Source: Agelaius tricolor
Lineage: Eukaryota; Chordata; Aves; Passeriformes; Icteridae
NCBI GenBank assembly: GCA_023055355.1
Contig: JALJCS010000035.1
Coordinates: 2,604,001-2,668,000 of the forward strand
Direction: 5' to 3'
Length of the DNA stretch: 64,000 nucleotides
A program made the translations under genes and the position numbers. The stretch's first letter is position 1. Every line of letters begins with the position of its first letter. This document shows, piece after piece, positions 46,935-59,762 of this stretch. The notes beneath the pieces are model-generated. The model saw nothing but the letters and a program-made list of their open reading frames with translations, was not told the DNA's origin and did no database searches.

Positions 46935-48142
46935 CAGCACAGAACATCTCTGGAGCCTGACCTCCCACAGACCAGAGCCAGTGAGTTCAGCTGCCCTGAG
47001 CTCCTGTTCTGGAACCCACCAGCAGCACCAGCTCTAGGGCCTCAGCGCCTCAAAACCCATCCCAGGGGTGCAAAAGGCTTCCAGCCAGCACCTTCCAGTC
47101 TCAAAGACAAAACAATATGAGAAGGGAGGTGGGGTGGGCAGAGAAATCCCTTCCAGAGGCAGCTGATGCTCACCTGGGAAGGGCTGAGAGGCACAGCATC
47201 CCCTCCCAGCTGCTGCAAACTCTCCCAGCAGGGCTGTTTATTGTCTCTGCCATAAAAGGGTTTCAATCAAGCTGGGACAGTAAAGTCGAGTTTAAATTAA
47301 ACTGCCCCATTTAGTCACAATGAAGGCTGTTTGCATCTGAAACCCTGCCTCGGACCAACAGCACAGATTTGGCTTGTAGCACTTAAAGCAGCTGTCTTCA
47401 TAAAAGCTAATAAAATACCGTTGGATAATTAAAAGCTTTAATTAAAAATGCAAAGTCCAAATAGTTTCATATTAACAAGGAAACTTGTTTTGACATCTGA
47501 AATCGCTGCACAAGCTGAATTCCCATGTATTCTCTCCAGGCTATTTCCAGTTTGCTGCGTAGCTGGAAATGTCTCCCCACTCAGTGCAATCACCATGTGG
47601 TGCTGGGGACGTGCACCACAAATTGATGCTGCTTGTTTTACAACTTCACTTTTAATTATCACAGTCTGAGGCAGCAGTGGGCTTATTTGCATGGCAATCC
47701 CTGAGCAAAGCCTGGGGATGGAGCAGCCTGGCATGCAGGGGATAAAAAATGGAACTTGCAGGCATGGGCTGCCAAGCTCAAGGGGGAGCTGAGCAGAGCA
47801 GCAGGGCCAGCCTTGGGTGGAGCTTTCAGCTACACCACCAGGATCCCTTCCTGCAGCCTGCAGCAAGGCTGGAAATGGAATTTGGTGTGGCCTGGCTGGG
47901 GATGAAGAGGCTGAGCCTGGATACAGGAGTTGGTTTTGAATGTGGGATTTGAGTCCGTGGATGGCCCCGTGTCTGCAAGAGCTCAAATGCACGAGTTTAG
48001 TGTCTGCTTCTCCTTTTGTCCATGTCAGGGTGAACTGGAGCATGTCTTGCATGAAATCTTATTTCCTGCAGGACAAGCACAAGCCTGGACACAGCTGGGG
48101 ATGGTCCACCTGTGGGGCACCCACAGGAGCAGAACACACTGT
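46935..48142. other. Unique sequence with possible conserved element
   Basis: No gene recognised. A 204-codon minus-strand frame (47438-48052) has no known domain. 47290-47700 is rich in TAATTA-type motifs. Confidence 0.5.
47290..47700. promoter_or_regulatory. Candidate conserved regulatory element
   Basis: Contains GGATAATTAAAAGCTTTAAT, AATTAAAAATGCAAAGTCC (octamer-like ATGCAAAG) and TTTTAATTATCACAG, alongside preserved CpGs (AATCGCTGC, TGCTGCGTAGC, GGGGACGTGC). It is not similar to any repeat in the window. The motif content is seen; conservation and enhancer role are inferred. Confidence 0.3.
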
Positions 48143-48231
48143 GGGAGAGGAGAAGAGAGGAGAGAGAAGAGGGAAGAGGGAAGAGAGAAGAGAGAAGAGA
48201 GAGAAGAGAGAAGAGAGAAGAGAGAAGAGAG
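48143..48231. repeat. Pure purine tract, 89 bp
   Basis: GAGAAGA and GGGAAGA units give 89 uninterrupted purines. Such homopurine runs can form triplex DNA (H-DNA). Confidence 0.95.
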
Positions 48232-48745
48232 CTCTGCCCTGTGCCTGGGCTTGCTGGAGGCTCTCAAATCCTCATTTCAAAGCCCCTTGAGCCTGCAGAG
48301 CCAGTGGGAAACCTCTGCTTCATCCATGCTCTTCCCTTTGGACCCTCCTCACCATCAGATCCCCTTCAGCTGGGGCTGATGGGGGTGCAATTTTCACCCC
48401 CTCCTCTCATCTTGGAACAAAACACTCCTGTAATGAGCACTGGTGAAACAGCAGTAAATCCATCAGCTCACCCTCGGGAATGCAGATCCATAAGGCTTCA
48501 ATCCAGCAGGGACTGTGTAATTGTGTAATTTGGCATTCCTCAGAGCAACCAGCCTCTCTAAGCAGCAGCTGTCACACACCCATCTCCACTGCAGCTCCCC
48601 TCATTCCTGGCCTTTGGCAGAGGAGAAGCCACCCCAGAGCTGCCAGGGGGATCTGGTTGTTCCTGCCTTTACTTTGGAACTGGCATCTCCTTTCCAGGGG
48701 CCACTGTCCAGTTTCATCTCCAAGACACTGGATTCTGATGGAACA
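48232..48745. other. Unique sequence, no gene recognised
   Basis: Short frames only. Confidence 0.5.
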
Positions 48746-48800
48746 TTTTACCACTTGATGAATTTGGAGGTCTTTTCCAACCTTAATGATTCATGACTTA
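48746..48800 (+). mobile_element. Old CR1 3' end fragment
   Basis: TTTGGAGGTCTTTTCCAACC followed by TTAATGATTCATGA matches the CR1 3' terminus in wording, but only about 55 bp remain. Confidence 0.55.
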
Positions 48801-50783
48801 TTGGATCATAAGAAAGCAGATTTCTTTTTCCATTTCACATGCTCCTATAGGGGTTTAATGAGAATAAACATCAAACATGTGGATTTCAACAGCCAAAGGC
48901 TTTGTTTTGATCTTTTTTTTTTAGCATTTTATTGGTATTTTTCTCTCCAAGGAAAACCATCAAAAATTAAAATCTGGCTTTTGTCCAAATCTTTTTAAAA
49001 CCATGAGCAGATTCCCATGCCTTGGTGCTTTTCCTTTCCCTCTGCCCCACCTTGGCAGTTCTGTTTTTGTTTTGTACAATGAGCATTTACCCATCAGAGC
49101 CCCAGGGCTGTGGGATCATACCTGGGATAAAGGCAGGGCTTGGCACTCACACTGCACTTGGCCCGTGCTGGGCTGGCACCTGATGCATTTCTCAGCCAGG
49201 TAACCACTGGCAAATGGTTTCTTTTACTGCTTCTGCCTCATCTTCCCCACCTGCAGGATGAAGAGATGATGAACTCACCTCCTCTGCCAAGTGCTTTGTA
49301 AAAGCCTCTTTTTCTCATGGCTCTGCTGACTTCTGAGGGGTGGAAATTCTGAATTTCTCAGCTCCACCAATTTCTGCTCTCAGCTTGACCCACCCTGCTG
49401 AGGAACCATGGTGTGTGCAGGGATTTTTCTCATCTTCCCATCCATTTCTGTCCTGGCCCTGGGTGTAAGGGGCTGCAGAAGTGGCTTTGGATCCTCTCTG
49501 TTGTATCAGTCTCCCTGCAGTCATGGTCACTTTTTGGTTGTTTCCAGCTATGTGTCACATGCTGGAAGAAATAGAAAACTCAAAAAGAGTAAGTTTGAAA
49601 CATGAGAGAAACCATTTTTTCTACTGTTAGGGTGGTCAAATGGGGAATTTTTTTTTGAGGGAAAAAATTTGCCCAAAAAGGTTTTGGCCTCCCCATCCTT
49701 GCAGATATTCAAACCCAAGTGGACATGGCACTGAGCACTTTGTTCCAGCTGAGCCTTCTCTAAGCAGAGGGGCTGGACCTGAACCTTCCAGAGGCACCTC
49801 CTAACCACAGTGACCCTGTGCCCTTGTCATGGGGCCTGCACAGGATCATCCTCCATCCTGGGCACCCAACACAGGAGCTTTGCATTTCCACTCTGCAGCA
49901 GCCACAGGAGCACTTTGTGTCAGGGGAGCTATGGTCATGCTAGGTTTCAGTCAGCCACAATCAAACTAATTAATGTGAAAAATCAAAGGCAAACTATGCA
50001 AGACACTCAAGAAAATTAAACTGAATTGATTTTTCAAGTGGATTAAGATAAGTCACATTATGCTTCTTTGTACTGTTTGTAGAAGAATTAAAATGACCAC
50101 AGCTCAGTTTAGTTCTCCTTAAATGAATGAAAGGGAATTTAATCCCTTGTAAGAGCCTCCTACCAAGGAATTTAATCCATAAACATTTATTTAATTTTGA
50201 TTTTCTTTCCTAAGTGTCCTGATGAGCCAATACCTGAGCTCTCTCTGAGTCAGTGGCAGGGGACAGATGCCTCTGGCAGGTGCTGCTGACAGAGGTGTGT
50301 GCCCAAGGCAGGTCAGAGGCATTTCCCTCAGCATCTCCAGGGAATCTCTCACCAACCTCCCCCTAAAATGCAGGCCAGTAAAAATCCCACCCAACCCAAC
50401 CTGAGGAAATCACTTGCTGTCTTTGCCTGGGGGGCAGAGGTGTGATGGGTGGGGGGTCCAGTTGCAAACAGCATCATTTTGATCCCACAGGTGTCTTCAG
50501 GAATGAAAGGAAAGGGAGCAATGATTGCTGCCCTAGCAGCAGGCCTGTGTGGGGACTGGGACAAGGGACCCTGGCTGTGCAGGAACAGCTCCTTGTGCTG
50601 TCACCCCCCAGAGGGTGAGAAAGTGCTGGCCAGCACTGCTGGGGCTCTGTCCAAAGGGAGGATTTGGTGCCAGGTGGGGTCTGATTCCAGCTTCACACTG
50701 GGCAACCCCACATCAGCCTCACAGCATTTTGGAGAACAGCCTGGGGCTCAGGGTGCTCTGCCCTGCACCCTGCATCCTCCTCA
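48801..50783. other. Unique sequence, no gene recognised
   Basis: No repeat family or coding frame recognised. Confidence 0.5.
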
Positions 50784-51235
50784 TGCCTCAGGTTTTAGAT
50801 TTTCTATTTTTCACATTTTGTGCTGCTTTAGTGTGTGGGTCTGAGCTTCATACCAGGGGATGCTGAGCTCTGTGCACAGAGCAGGGAGACAAAACAATTC
50901 CTGCTCCAGCTGGGCACCAAGGACAAATGATCCAAATCTCAGCCCAAGAGCACAAACACCGTGGGCTGGAGAGAGAAAAACAAGGATGGGACTTCATAAC
51001 CTAAAGCTGTAATTGAACAATTAACTCCAATATGCAAATGGAGCAGAACTGATCCCAGGGAGAGACCCCCTGCCCAGTTGTGCATTTTGGGACCATTTTG
51101 GTTCATCTTGGGTGCAGCCCTGGCTGGGCTCTTGTGCTGCCCAAGGTGGATCCATGGAGGAGATCCTTTGAATAAATCCCTGCTTTATTCTTTAGTTCTG
51201 CCCAGCCTCTGTTCTAACTCAGCCTTCCCAAGGCA
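50784..51235 (+). mobile_element. Family E LTR
   Basis: Plus-strand copy of the LTR at 39737-40176, TGCCTCAGGTTTTAG to CCCAAGGCA. It keeps the GAATAAATCC poly(A) signal. It lacks the CpGs of the other copy at several places (CAGTTGTGC against CGGCCGTGC), so it is probably older. Ends are approximate. Confidence 0.85.
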
Positions 51236-51493
51236 TCACTCCAACCCACAGCCACACCCAGGGATGGGGGTCTGAGAGCAGAGGGGTCTTCCTGATGCCA
51301 GGCTCTGCAGGTGGCATCTGTTCTGTCCTGCAGAGCTGCTCCCAGCACAGGGCTGTGTCCAGCTCGCATCAGACACACTCTCCTGCCGCCTACAGGCATT
51401 AGGGCTGCTTTGCATGGCTCAACTCTCATTTAAATGAGAAACTATTCCTGCCTGAAACTGCGAGAACACACCACAAGATTGGTGCTGGAGTCC
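51236..51493. other. Unique spacer
   Basis: Ordinary sequence between two LTRs. Confidence 0.6.
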
Positions 51494-51891
51494 CATCTCT
51501 GTGGTGGTGTTCACAGGGGTCCCAAGACGAGAGAAGAGATGAGAATCTTGACTCCATGTTTGATTTATTATTTTATGATGTATATTATATTAAAAGAAAA
51601 TGATATATTAAAACTATACTAAAAGAATAGAAGAAAGGATTTCATCAGAAGGCTTGAAAGAAATGGAATGGAATGGAATTATAATAAAATCTTGTGACTG
51701 ACCAGAGAGTCTGAGGCAGCTGGGCTGTGATTGGCCATTAATTAGAAACAACCCCATGAGACCAATCACAGATGCAGCTGTTGCATTCCACAGCAGCAGA
51801 TAATCATGGTTTACATTTTGTTTCTGAGGCTTCTCAGGAGAAAAGATCCTGATGAAAGGATTTTTCATAAAACGTGTCTGTGACACATCTC
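51494..51891 (-). mobile_element. Solo LTR, family A, with 6-bp target duplication
   Basis: The LTR is 51500-51885 (386 bp), minus strand, TGTCACAGACACG to ACACCACCACA. CATCTC at 51494-51499 and 51886-51891 is a perfect target duplication. A GGAATGGAATGGAAT microsatellite and a small duplication around the poly(A) region distinguish it from the other A copies. Confidence 0.95.
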
Positions 51892-54436
51892 TGCTGACAT
51901 TTGGGGTGCAAAGCACTTTCCAACACTGATCCAGGCAGCACAAGCTCTTCTCTTCATTACTGGTACCCAGTAGTTTTGCTTTTGCTGAGGCAAATGGGGT
52001 GATATTTATACCCTGCTGGGATTGATGAGGCTCAGCCACATTACCCTGTGTGGATCCAAACTCAGACAGTTTTTATCTTGCTGAGATTTCTACTGGAGAC
52101 TTCAAAGGAGCCGGGATAGGGACACCGATAAAGCTCAGGCTTTCCACATACTAAATCACCATGGGCTGACTGCTGCTGTTCATCACTGTGAGGAAAGGCC
52201 AGGACAAATTCAAAGTGGGGAAGCATAAAACCTCTGCCTGTCTTGCCCTCTGCTCTAAGGTGGCATTGGAGAGAGACCCAGCATCCCTCTTGGTGCAGGG
52301 AATTCCCCCCCTGTGCCTTTGATCATCCCACAACCTGCTAATGCCTCATCACAACCTGTCACTGGAGCGGGGCAAGAACAGCGCTGGCAGCTCTGAAAAC
52401 ATCTTGTAATCACCACGCTTCTCCCATTCCCTGTCAAGATGAGACCTGGAATTATTCAGCAGGAGATAAAGCAGAGTCAGCTCCCAGCCTGACCCTGGTC
52501 CTGGGGGACTCACCAGGATGCTGAGTTCATGCATCTTGTCTGCAGTGAGATGGGCAGGGAGTTTGGTCTTTGTTGCTCACACTGTGGGTTCATGCCCTTT
52601 TTATCTGGCTGTTTCTCATTCTCTCTGGGCCTGACAAGAAAGCCCCTCCTGGATTTGAAACACGTTCTCCAGGGAGGTTTTATCAGGACTTCTGGAAAGT
52701 TCCGCTTTTAGCAAATTAAAGGGAAAAAAAAAATCCATGAATTTGCTGGCCTGTTGTGCTTGCTGTCCCAGCAGCCAGTGTGATGTTACAAATCCAAACC
52801 TTACCATGCAGAAAGGCAATGCTGCACTGCTGGGCTATGCTGGCTCATGTGCAATTTTCTGGGATTTGCTTTTTCCACTTGGTGACAGCACTGAGCTGTT
52901 TATAAGCAAGATAAGCCCTCAGATGCAACTTTGCAAAAATTAAGTAAAAACAGCTATCAGACTCCACAGCTCAGCTGGTTAGAGACAGTTTGTCCTTCAG
53001 CCTAATGTAAACACGGGGAACAACATCCACCTGGAGGAATTCCTGACTTCACAGCACTCCTAAGAAAGAGCTCCCTGGTTTTGGCTACAAAGCTCGTGTC
53101 AGAGGCATCTTCAGGTGGGTATGGCACACTGCAGCTGCAGCAGCAAGGAAAAAACTTTTGTTAATAAGTAAACTCAGGCTATGCACCTTTTACAAATGCA
53201 AATCCTGCCATCCATGACTTTAAAAACTGCTGGAAAAAGAGTGTGTACAATGGGGGCATTTTCCTCTGTCCTAACCTCATACATGTGGTAGGAATCACCA
53301 GGGAATGGTGGATGGAAATTACCAAAATGGGAAGAAATAATTGCCCTTTCCTATTATTTTTTTTCTGGCATGATATTTGGCAAAAGTTCCTTTTGGCAGA
53401 AGTTTGGTTTTCAAGCAAAGTATTTAAAGCAGAATTCATTCCAACTTTGCAAAACTGTGATTTTACCAGAGCTGGTTTTACCCATTGCTCAGAGCAAAGC
53501 TGAGCATGGGGCTGGTGGAATGCCCTGATGTGCTCTGCCTCCAGACAGCCTGTGTCTGGCTACAGCCCCAGCAGAATGTGAGGGAGAGTGTGAGATTTGG
53601 CTTCATAATCACACTTAACACCTATTTTTTTATTTTATAAACCTGGGCTGGTTGTGGCTGAAAGCAAGAAGCAGATGGTTTTAACTGCAGAAGTAAGTCA
53701 CACCCCATTCAGAGGTCGCTTTTCTGAATAAACTGTTGGGAAAAAAAAATCTCTCTCCTTTTCAAGATCAAAATCCTTCTATTGCCCAGGGTACCTCAAT
53801 TTGATCCCATCTCAAACCACCAACCCATCCTAAGCACGGGTGTGCTACCCAAGGAATTTCTCCAGCAATCATTTCTTTTTTCAGAAAGCCAAAGCCAAGC
53901 AAAACCAGTTTTTCTGCAAGCTCATGCAGCGAGGGAGGAGAGAAGAACATGCTGATAAGCATCTTGGATGGCTGCAGGATAAATTTATGTCTGATCTGTT
54001 CCCTAAGACAAAATGTTTTGGTTGTTTTCTCTCCTCAGCAATTGAAAATCAAAGTTAATGAGATGAGGATTAAATACCCTCAGGATGGGGAAATAAACCT
54101 TGACTTCTGGCAAGATTTGAGAGGTTTTGTACAAAATAAAATCACGTGAGCAGCAGTGTAAAACCTTCAGCATGAGATTTCCCACAGCACTTTGTACCTT
54201 AAAGCACATTTGACATGTGAGGACAGGGGAACATCCTGTGATGCTCCATCCTGTGATGTGACATGACAGAGCCCTGAAGCCACCAGATGTCCCATAACAG
54301 AGTCAGGAGGGTTTACCAGGCTGGAACAAGGGACCAGCACTCTCATATGGGGCAGGAGCCCCCCTGGGTGACCACTGCCATAGGGACAAGACCAGTCAGG
54401 ACACAGGGCAGCTCCACTCCATCCCTGATGATCTTT
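51892..54436. other. Unique sequence, no gene recognised
   Basis: Frames under 90 codons. No repeat family recognised. Confidence 0.5.
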
Positions 54437-55070
54437 GGGATGTCTCAGGGCTTTAACTGCTCACAGTGACCCCAAGATGTGGTAGAAAGTCTCTTTTTCC
54501 CAGCCCAGCAGTTGAAGAAGGAGTCAGAGCTCTTCAGTTCTCAGTCTCAAGGTTGTTTATTGTTTCTTATCTATAAAATTCTTTCTCCTGGCCTGCCAAG
54601 GTCCACTCAGCAGGTCAGACAGAGGCACACTGATGCCCTCAGGGTGGTGTTATCCTTTTATACTAAAAACTACATATACAATATTTACCATAACTTCCCA
54701 ACACCTATCACCTATGTTAGACAGTGAGCTTCTACTCTAAACCAACCCAAAAGTGCCAACAGCACAGCAGAAGATGGAGGCCATGAAGAAGAAGGAGAAA
54801 GGCTGGACACACCCAGATTCCTCCATCTTGCCCCCTGAACCCCCATTCTAAAAACCCCAAAAAATCTATTTTTCACCCCGTGACAACTCACTATTTTTCT
54901 GCTTAGACTTTTGTGGCTATAGATCCTCATATAAGGTTGGTCATTTTTTCCATGGGTCATAATCAAAGTCACAGGGGTCCTGGGCTCTGTGCCAGGGTCT
55001 CTGAGCCCCCTGGCAGGGGTTTGAGCAATCCAGGACAGCCAGAGGGGTGTCCTGAACTCCAACAGGGATG
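54437..55070 (-). mobile_element. Solo LTR, family D, with 6-bp target duplication
   Basis: The LTR is about 54443-55064 (622 bp) on the minus strand, starting TGTTGGAGTTCAGG. GGGATG at 54437-54442 and 55065-55070 is a perfect 6-bp duplication. With these ends the LTR 3' terminus would be GA rather than CA, so the left boundary may be slightly off or mutated. Confidence 0.88.
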
Positions 55071-55471
55071 TGCAGAGCTTCCCATCTCAAGCCTGAGTTT
55101 GGGTCACTCCTGGTGCTCCAGAGCAGCAAGGTGAATGCTGGAGGGGTGGCAAGGGTGATAAAGTGGTAACAGCCCTGCAGGCTGAAAGCTGGGCAGAGGA
55201 GAAACACAAGGAAATGAAAAAAATTAAAGCACCAGGGAGGGAAATGTGCTGGGGCAGTGCCAAGGGCAGACAGAGTCCTGTCACCTCCACAGGCTGCACT
55301 GTGCCCCTCCTCTGCAGCATCAGGAGATGGGGCCACAGGCAGTGTCCTATCACCTCCACAGGCTGCACTGTGCCCCTCGTGTGCAGCATCAGGAGATGGA
55401 GCCACAGATCCCAACCCCATCTCCAGGGCACCTCTAGCAACCTGCAGATCCCAAAATTCTGTGGATTGAGA
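55071..55471. other. Unique spacer with 69-bp tandem duplication
   Basis: Mostly ordinary sequence. A 69-bp unit is duplicated at 55274-55410. Confidence 0.6.
55274..55410. repeat. 69-bp two-copy tandem repeat
   Basis: TCACCTCCACAGGCTGCACT recurs 69 bp later, with AGCATCAGGAGATGG in both copies. Confidence 0.92.
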
Positions 55472-55894
55472 CAGGAAGGAAAGTTTTTGTTATTTTTGAA
55501 AAAGCTTCTTTGCCCAGGATTTTTCTCCTGGGAAGCTGAGAAGCCTCAAAGAGAAATGAAAACAATAATTATCTGATTGCTGCTCCTGTGTTTGCTGCTT
55601 TGGAATGTGGCTTGGACATTGTTTACCAACAAGTGAATGTTTGATTGGTTCCATGTGAATTGTTTTAACTTAATGGCCAATCATGGCCAGTGTGTCAAGA
55701 CTCTAGAAAGAGTCACAGGTTTTTATTATTCATTCTTGTTAAGCCTTCTGATGTATCCTTTCTCTTTCTTTAGTATAGTTTTACTATAGCATTCTTATCA
55801 TATCATATCATAATAAATCAGCCTTCTAAAAGCATAGAGTCAAATTCCTCATCTCTCACCTCGTCCTAGGGACCTCACAAACACCACACAGGAA
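55472..55894 (+). mobile_element. Solo LTR, family B, with 6-bp target duplication
   Basis: The LTR is about 55478-55888 on the plus strand and ends CTCACAAACACCACA. CAGGAA at 55472-55477 and 55889-55894 is a perfect duplication. The first bases read GG rather than TG, so the 5' terminus has mutated. The poly(A) signal is in CATAATAAATCAGCC. There is no segment S insert. Confidence 0.9.
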
Positions 55895-58800
55895 TACCAG
55901 CCCAGGATATTTGCTGACATTAACAAGCCTCATTCACTACCAGACATTAAAAGGTCCTTATTTAACAGGAGAACTCACTGACCTGAGATAACTTTTGGAA
56001 ACCAGGCCAGCAGCAGAATAAGGGGGAGAAGCCAAACCCAAGGAGTCACTGCTCCACCTTCCTTTGCCCTGTTCTCCCCATCCAGCAGGGATGCACAGCT
56101 CTGAGCCTCCTGCACAAGCTGCCACCCCAGCCCTGAGCAGAGGACACAAATGCAATGTCACCCTGTGATAACACAGCAGCTCCTCCTTTCCACTGACACA
56201 TTCACACCCAACAAACACAGTGCCTCAAGCAAGAGGCTTGGATGACAATCCACTTCGAATTCATCCTCCTGCTCAGCTTAGGATTGATTTTCAGCAGCTC
56301 TACCTGGAAATACCAGCCTGCAGGATCCCCCCTTGCTGGTGGTCACCTGGGTCACTGAGGCTCCTACAGAGGAGGAAGATGCTGGTATCTGAATATAGCA
56401 AGAAAAAGCCCTTTTTTTCTCCCATACCCAGATTTCCCAACCCACTGAGTACACTGTGCTACAGGTTTTCACACACTAGATGTCAGCAGAAGAATAAAAA
56501 TCACTCTGGTGCCCCAGCTTAAATCTGGCAGGGATTTCCTTTGGGCTACTAAAACTCACAACCTGACACCAATAAATCCCTTTGCTGCAGCAATAACCAG
56601 ACCGGGCAAAGGGTGGCAGGGAAAGCCCACCAGGGGAGGCTTGGGGTCTCTGTAAGTCCTGTATGGAGAAAGCCACAACCCTGAACTGACTTGTCTGATT
56701 CAGCAGAACCCTGAGACACCCAGGGACACCAAAAGAGCATTTCTTGTCACACCCATTTTTGGTGGTGGGGGATCTGCTGCTGGCCCAGAGCCCAGCATTT
56801 CTGGCAGAGCTGATTTAACCCCCAGCACTGCTCCCCAGCTTGTCCTGCAGACAACTTTGAAGCTGAGGATTATGAAGGAGCCCTGTAGGTATGACCTGCC
56901 CCTTGCTCCACTGGCAGAACCACAAGCCACAGTATAAAACACCTTTCTGCACCAGGAGAAACAGTGCTGTGCTATCAGCTTTTGTTATCTTTATGGTTTA
57001 TGCAGCAATAAACTCAGAGTGCAGCCCTTGCAGCAGAGGGGTCTGAATCAGTGCAACAAGCCACCCCACAGCTGTACCTGCTTGTCCTGAGCTGGGCTGC
57101 CACCCTCTTCCAGCAGTTTTTACCCACTTTTGGACAGGACCTGGGAGATTTGAGGTCCTGTGCTGGCCTTTTTGTACAAAACCAGGAGAATGAATCACTG
57201 AGCCTTGGGAAACCCCCTGACCCCAAAACTTTGTCCCTACAGACTCAGCTGTACCTTCATTGCACTCTTGACTTGGGGCCACCTGCCTGCTCTGGGCAGA
57301 CAGCATCTTAGAGCACATCTCAGAACATCCACGTGGCATTCCCAAACCCAGAGCTGGCTTGCAGCCCAGGGGTCCCCTTCAAGTTACATCAGTGTGTCTA
57401 GATGCCCAAGGCTTTGGGGCATTCCAAGTTTTCCTTCCAAACCCCACTCTCACCTGTAGCAGCTGAACCAGCCCAAATGGCATTGCAGCTTTTGGAATAC
57501 ATCATGGGTCACTACTTGCCCCCAGATTCTTCTTCCTGGCTAATGCCCTGGAGATGGATGGGCTCTCAGGGCTCTCCCAGGCAAATTGGTCTCCCCTTTC
57601 CCAGGGTCTAAGATTTCAGACCCTCCCCATCCCAGCCCAAGGTGTCTCCCCGTGCACTGACCCTGCAGGACACAGTTCAAAGCCTCCAACAGGAAAAACA
57701 GGAAAATCCTCCCTGGCTCTCCCCATTGACATAGTTTCGGTCTGGTTCTTGGTGTCAAAGGAGGCATTCAGCTCCACCTCGGCCCGAGGGCCCCATGTGC
57801 TGCTTGCTCCCTCTCAGCAGATGCCAGGAGGCCCCCGAGGGAGGACACCATGGTGGGAGCTCCAACAGGTGCCATAAATTCCTGCCAGAGAAGGTTTGGG
57901 GGCACCAAGCCTCCGCCCTGCTCCAGGAGGCAAATTCTGTGTTTAATTGAGGCACGAAGGGGGAAATCTCTGCTCCCCTCTGTGACAGATCAGAGAGGCA
58001 CTGGAGCCTTCCAGCATCTCCCAGAGCCAGGGAGAGGCTGCAGGGTGTGAGAGGAAACCTTCTGCTGGGTTTTACAGCCAGGAGATGGCGACTCAGCCCA
58101 CGCAGGGCATGGAGAACTGGGAAACACTCAGGGTCTACGGGGCCAGGCTGGCTCCAGCCCTGCTGTGTTGATGGGGTCGTGGCAGAGAGGGGAGCGCAGG
58201 TGCTTGGGCACACACATGGAGAGCACAGTCCCAGTGCCACCAGCTCCTGGCTCTGGTGAGGGACAAGGAGGAGCTCAGATGCAGGATCCTTCCCTCTGTT
58301 CCATGCAGCATGCAAGGTACCATGCTGCAGTCAGGGAGACATTCAGAAACTTCTCCTGTGAGAGGTCTGCCACGCCCCAGAGCACCAAGAGTGCTCCCAT
58401 CTCACCTCCTGACTTCCTCACTGACAGCACTGAGCCTCTGTTTATCCCCCCTGCCCAGCCCTAGCCTCAGGCCCAGAGGTGGGGAGCGGATTTCAGTGAC
58501 ATAAGGAGGCTGCATTTCCTGCTGAGCAGGTTCATGGCTCTGCTCACCCATGGGGTTTCAGCTCCTGCACACAGCTCAGAGCAGGGCAGTGCCCAGGGAA
58601 GGGACACAGCCTGTGTGTCACCCTGGGTCACATGGAAGGGTGACACACTGGCCAAGCCAGGAGCTGGAAGGAGGCCAAAGGACACAGGTCTGAGCCCCCT
58701 GTGAGCCTGGGCTCACACAACACTGACTCCAGCTGCCATCCCATTAAAAGGTGTCCCAGTGATAAACCACTGATCCCTTGGAGATCAGGGGCTGTGCCAG

Positions 58801-59762
58801 CCCCACCAGGCACACAGGGGATGAGCAACACCCCTCAGAACCCTGCTGGGGCTCCCCAAACCATCCTCCACAGCCTGCTCTAAATGCCATATGAACACCC
58901 TCAGGGAGATCCCAGCTCCACTTCCAGCCCTTCACCTACAGATTTCCACAGCTGCTGCACACATGACTGCAGGAAGCAGCTCAGATCTGAGCAGCTCCAG
59001 CCTGGTCTGTGCTCACCAGAGGGAGATGCTTGGGACTGGGAGGCAGCCCATCTGCAGAGCAGGGCCTGCCTTTGAAGAACCACCCTCTGACTTTTGGCTT
59101 CTCAAAAATGCAACCACAGAAAAGAATTTTTCTCTCCAGGCCTCATCTGGCAGGGTCCTTGCTCTGAGGTCTCAGCTTCTAGCATAAAAGCAAGAAATTC
59201 TTCCATGATCTAATGCTGTAACTGCCAGGGTTAGATGTAGCACAGAGTGGGGTCCCCTCTGGGTCTGTCTGACATCACTCATCTCCCCACATGGCACCTC
59301 CAGACATCATCCTGGCTGCAGTTGCAGAAGATGCTCCAGCTCTGCGATGCCTTTTGCATCCATCAGCTCTTTCCCACATCTTCTTCCCACTCCTTACACT
59401 GCTGTTTGCTGGCTCTGTCACCAAATTCATCAGCATCACACATGGATGGAGATTTCCTGTGGGTCACACACATCCTATTGTTGACCTCATGCTCACTCTC
59501 CCTGCCCCAGCCCTCAACAGCATCACAAACCACTTTCCCAGAGTGTATCCACCTGGGACCTCCTGGAAATCACCACACATTGATGAGGCCAGCACATCCA
59601 CAGGTCAGCTGATCTACTGAATTCATGACCAGACTCAGAGTGTCCAAACCACACCCAGGCCAACAAGGTAAAAACAACATCCCTGTCCTGTACAAGCATC
59701 TGAGGCAGCTGGCATTTCCCTCCCAGCTGGGGATGAGGCAGCACAAGACAAGCACTGGAGTT
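55895..59762. other. GC-richer unique sequence, 3.9 kb, no gene recognised
   Basis: Many overlapping frames up to 186 codons on both strands, typical of stop-poor GC-rich DNA. None is recognised, and no exon chain is evident. CTTTTGTTATCTTTATGGTTTATGCAG at 56978-57004 resembles a splice acceptor, but this is weak. Confidence 0.5.

Noticed and set aside
47438..48052. 204-codon minus-strand frame
   Set aside because: No domain, overlaps the candidate regulatory block, and no splice or promoter context.
57755..58315. 186-codon minus-strand frame
   Set aside because: GC-rich stop-poor region with overlapping frames on both strands; no domain recognised.
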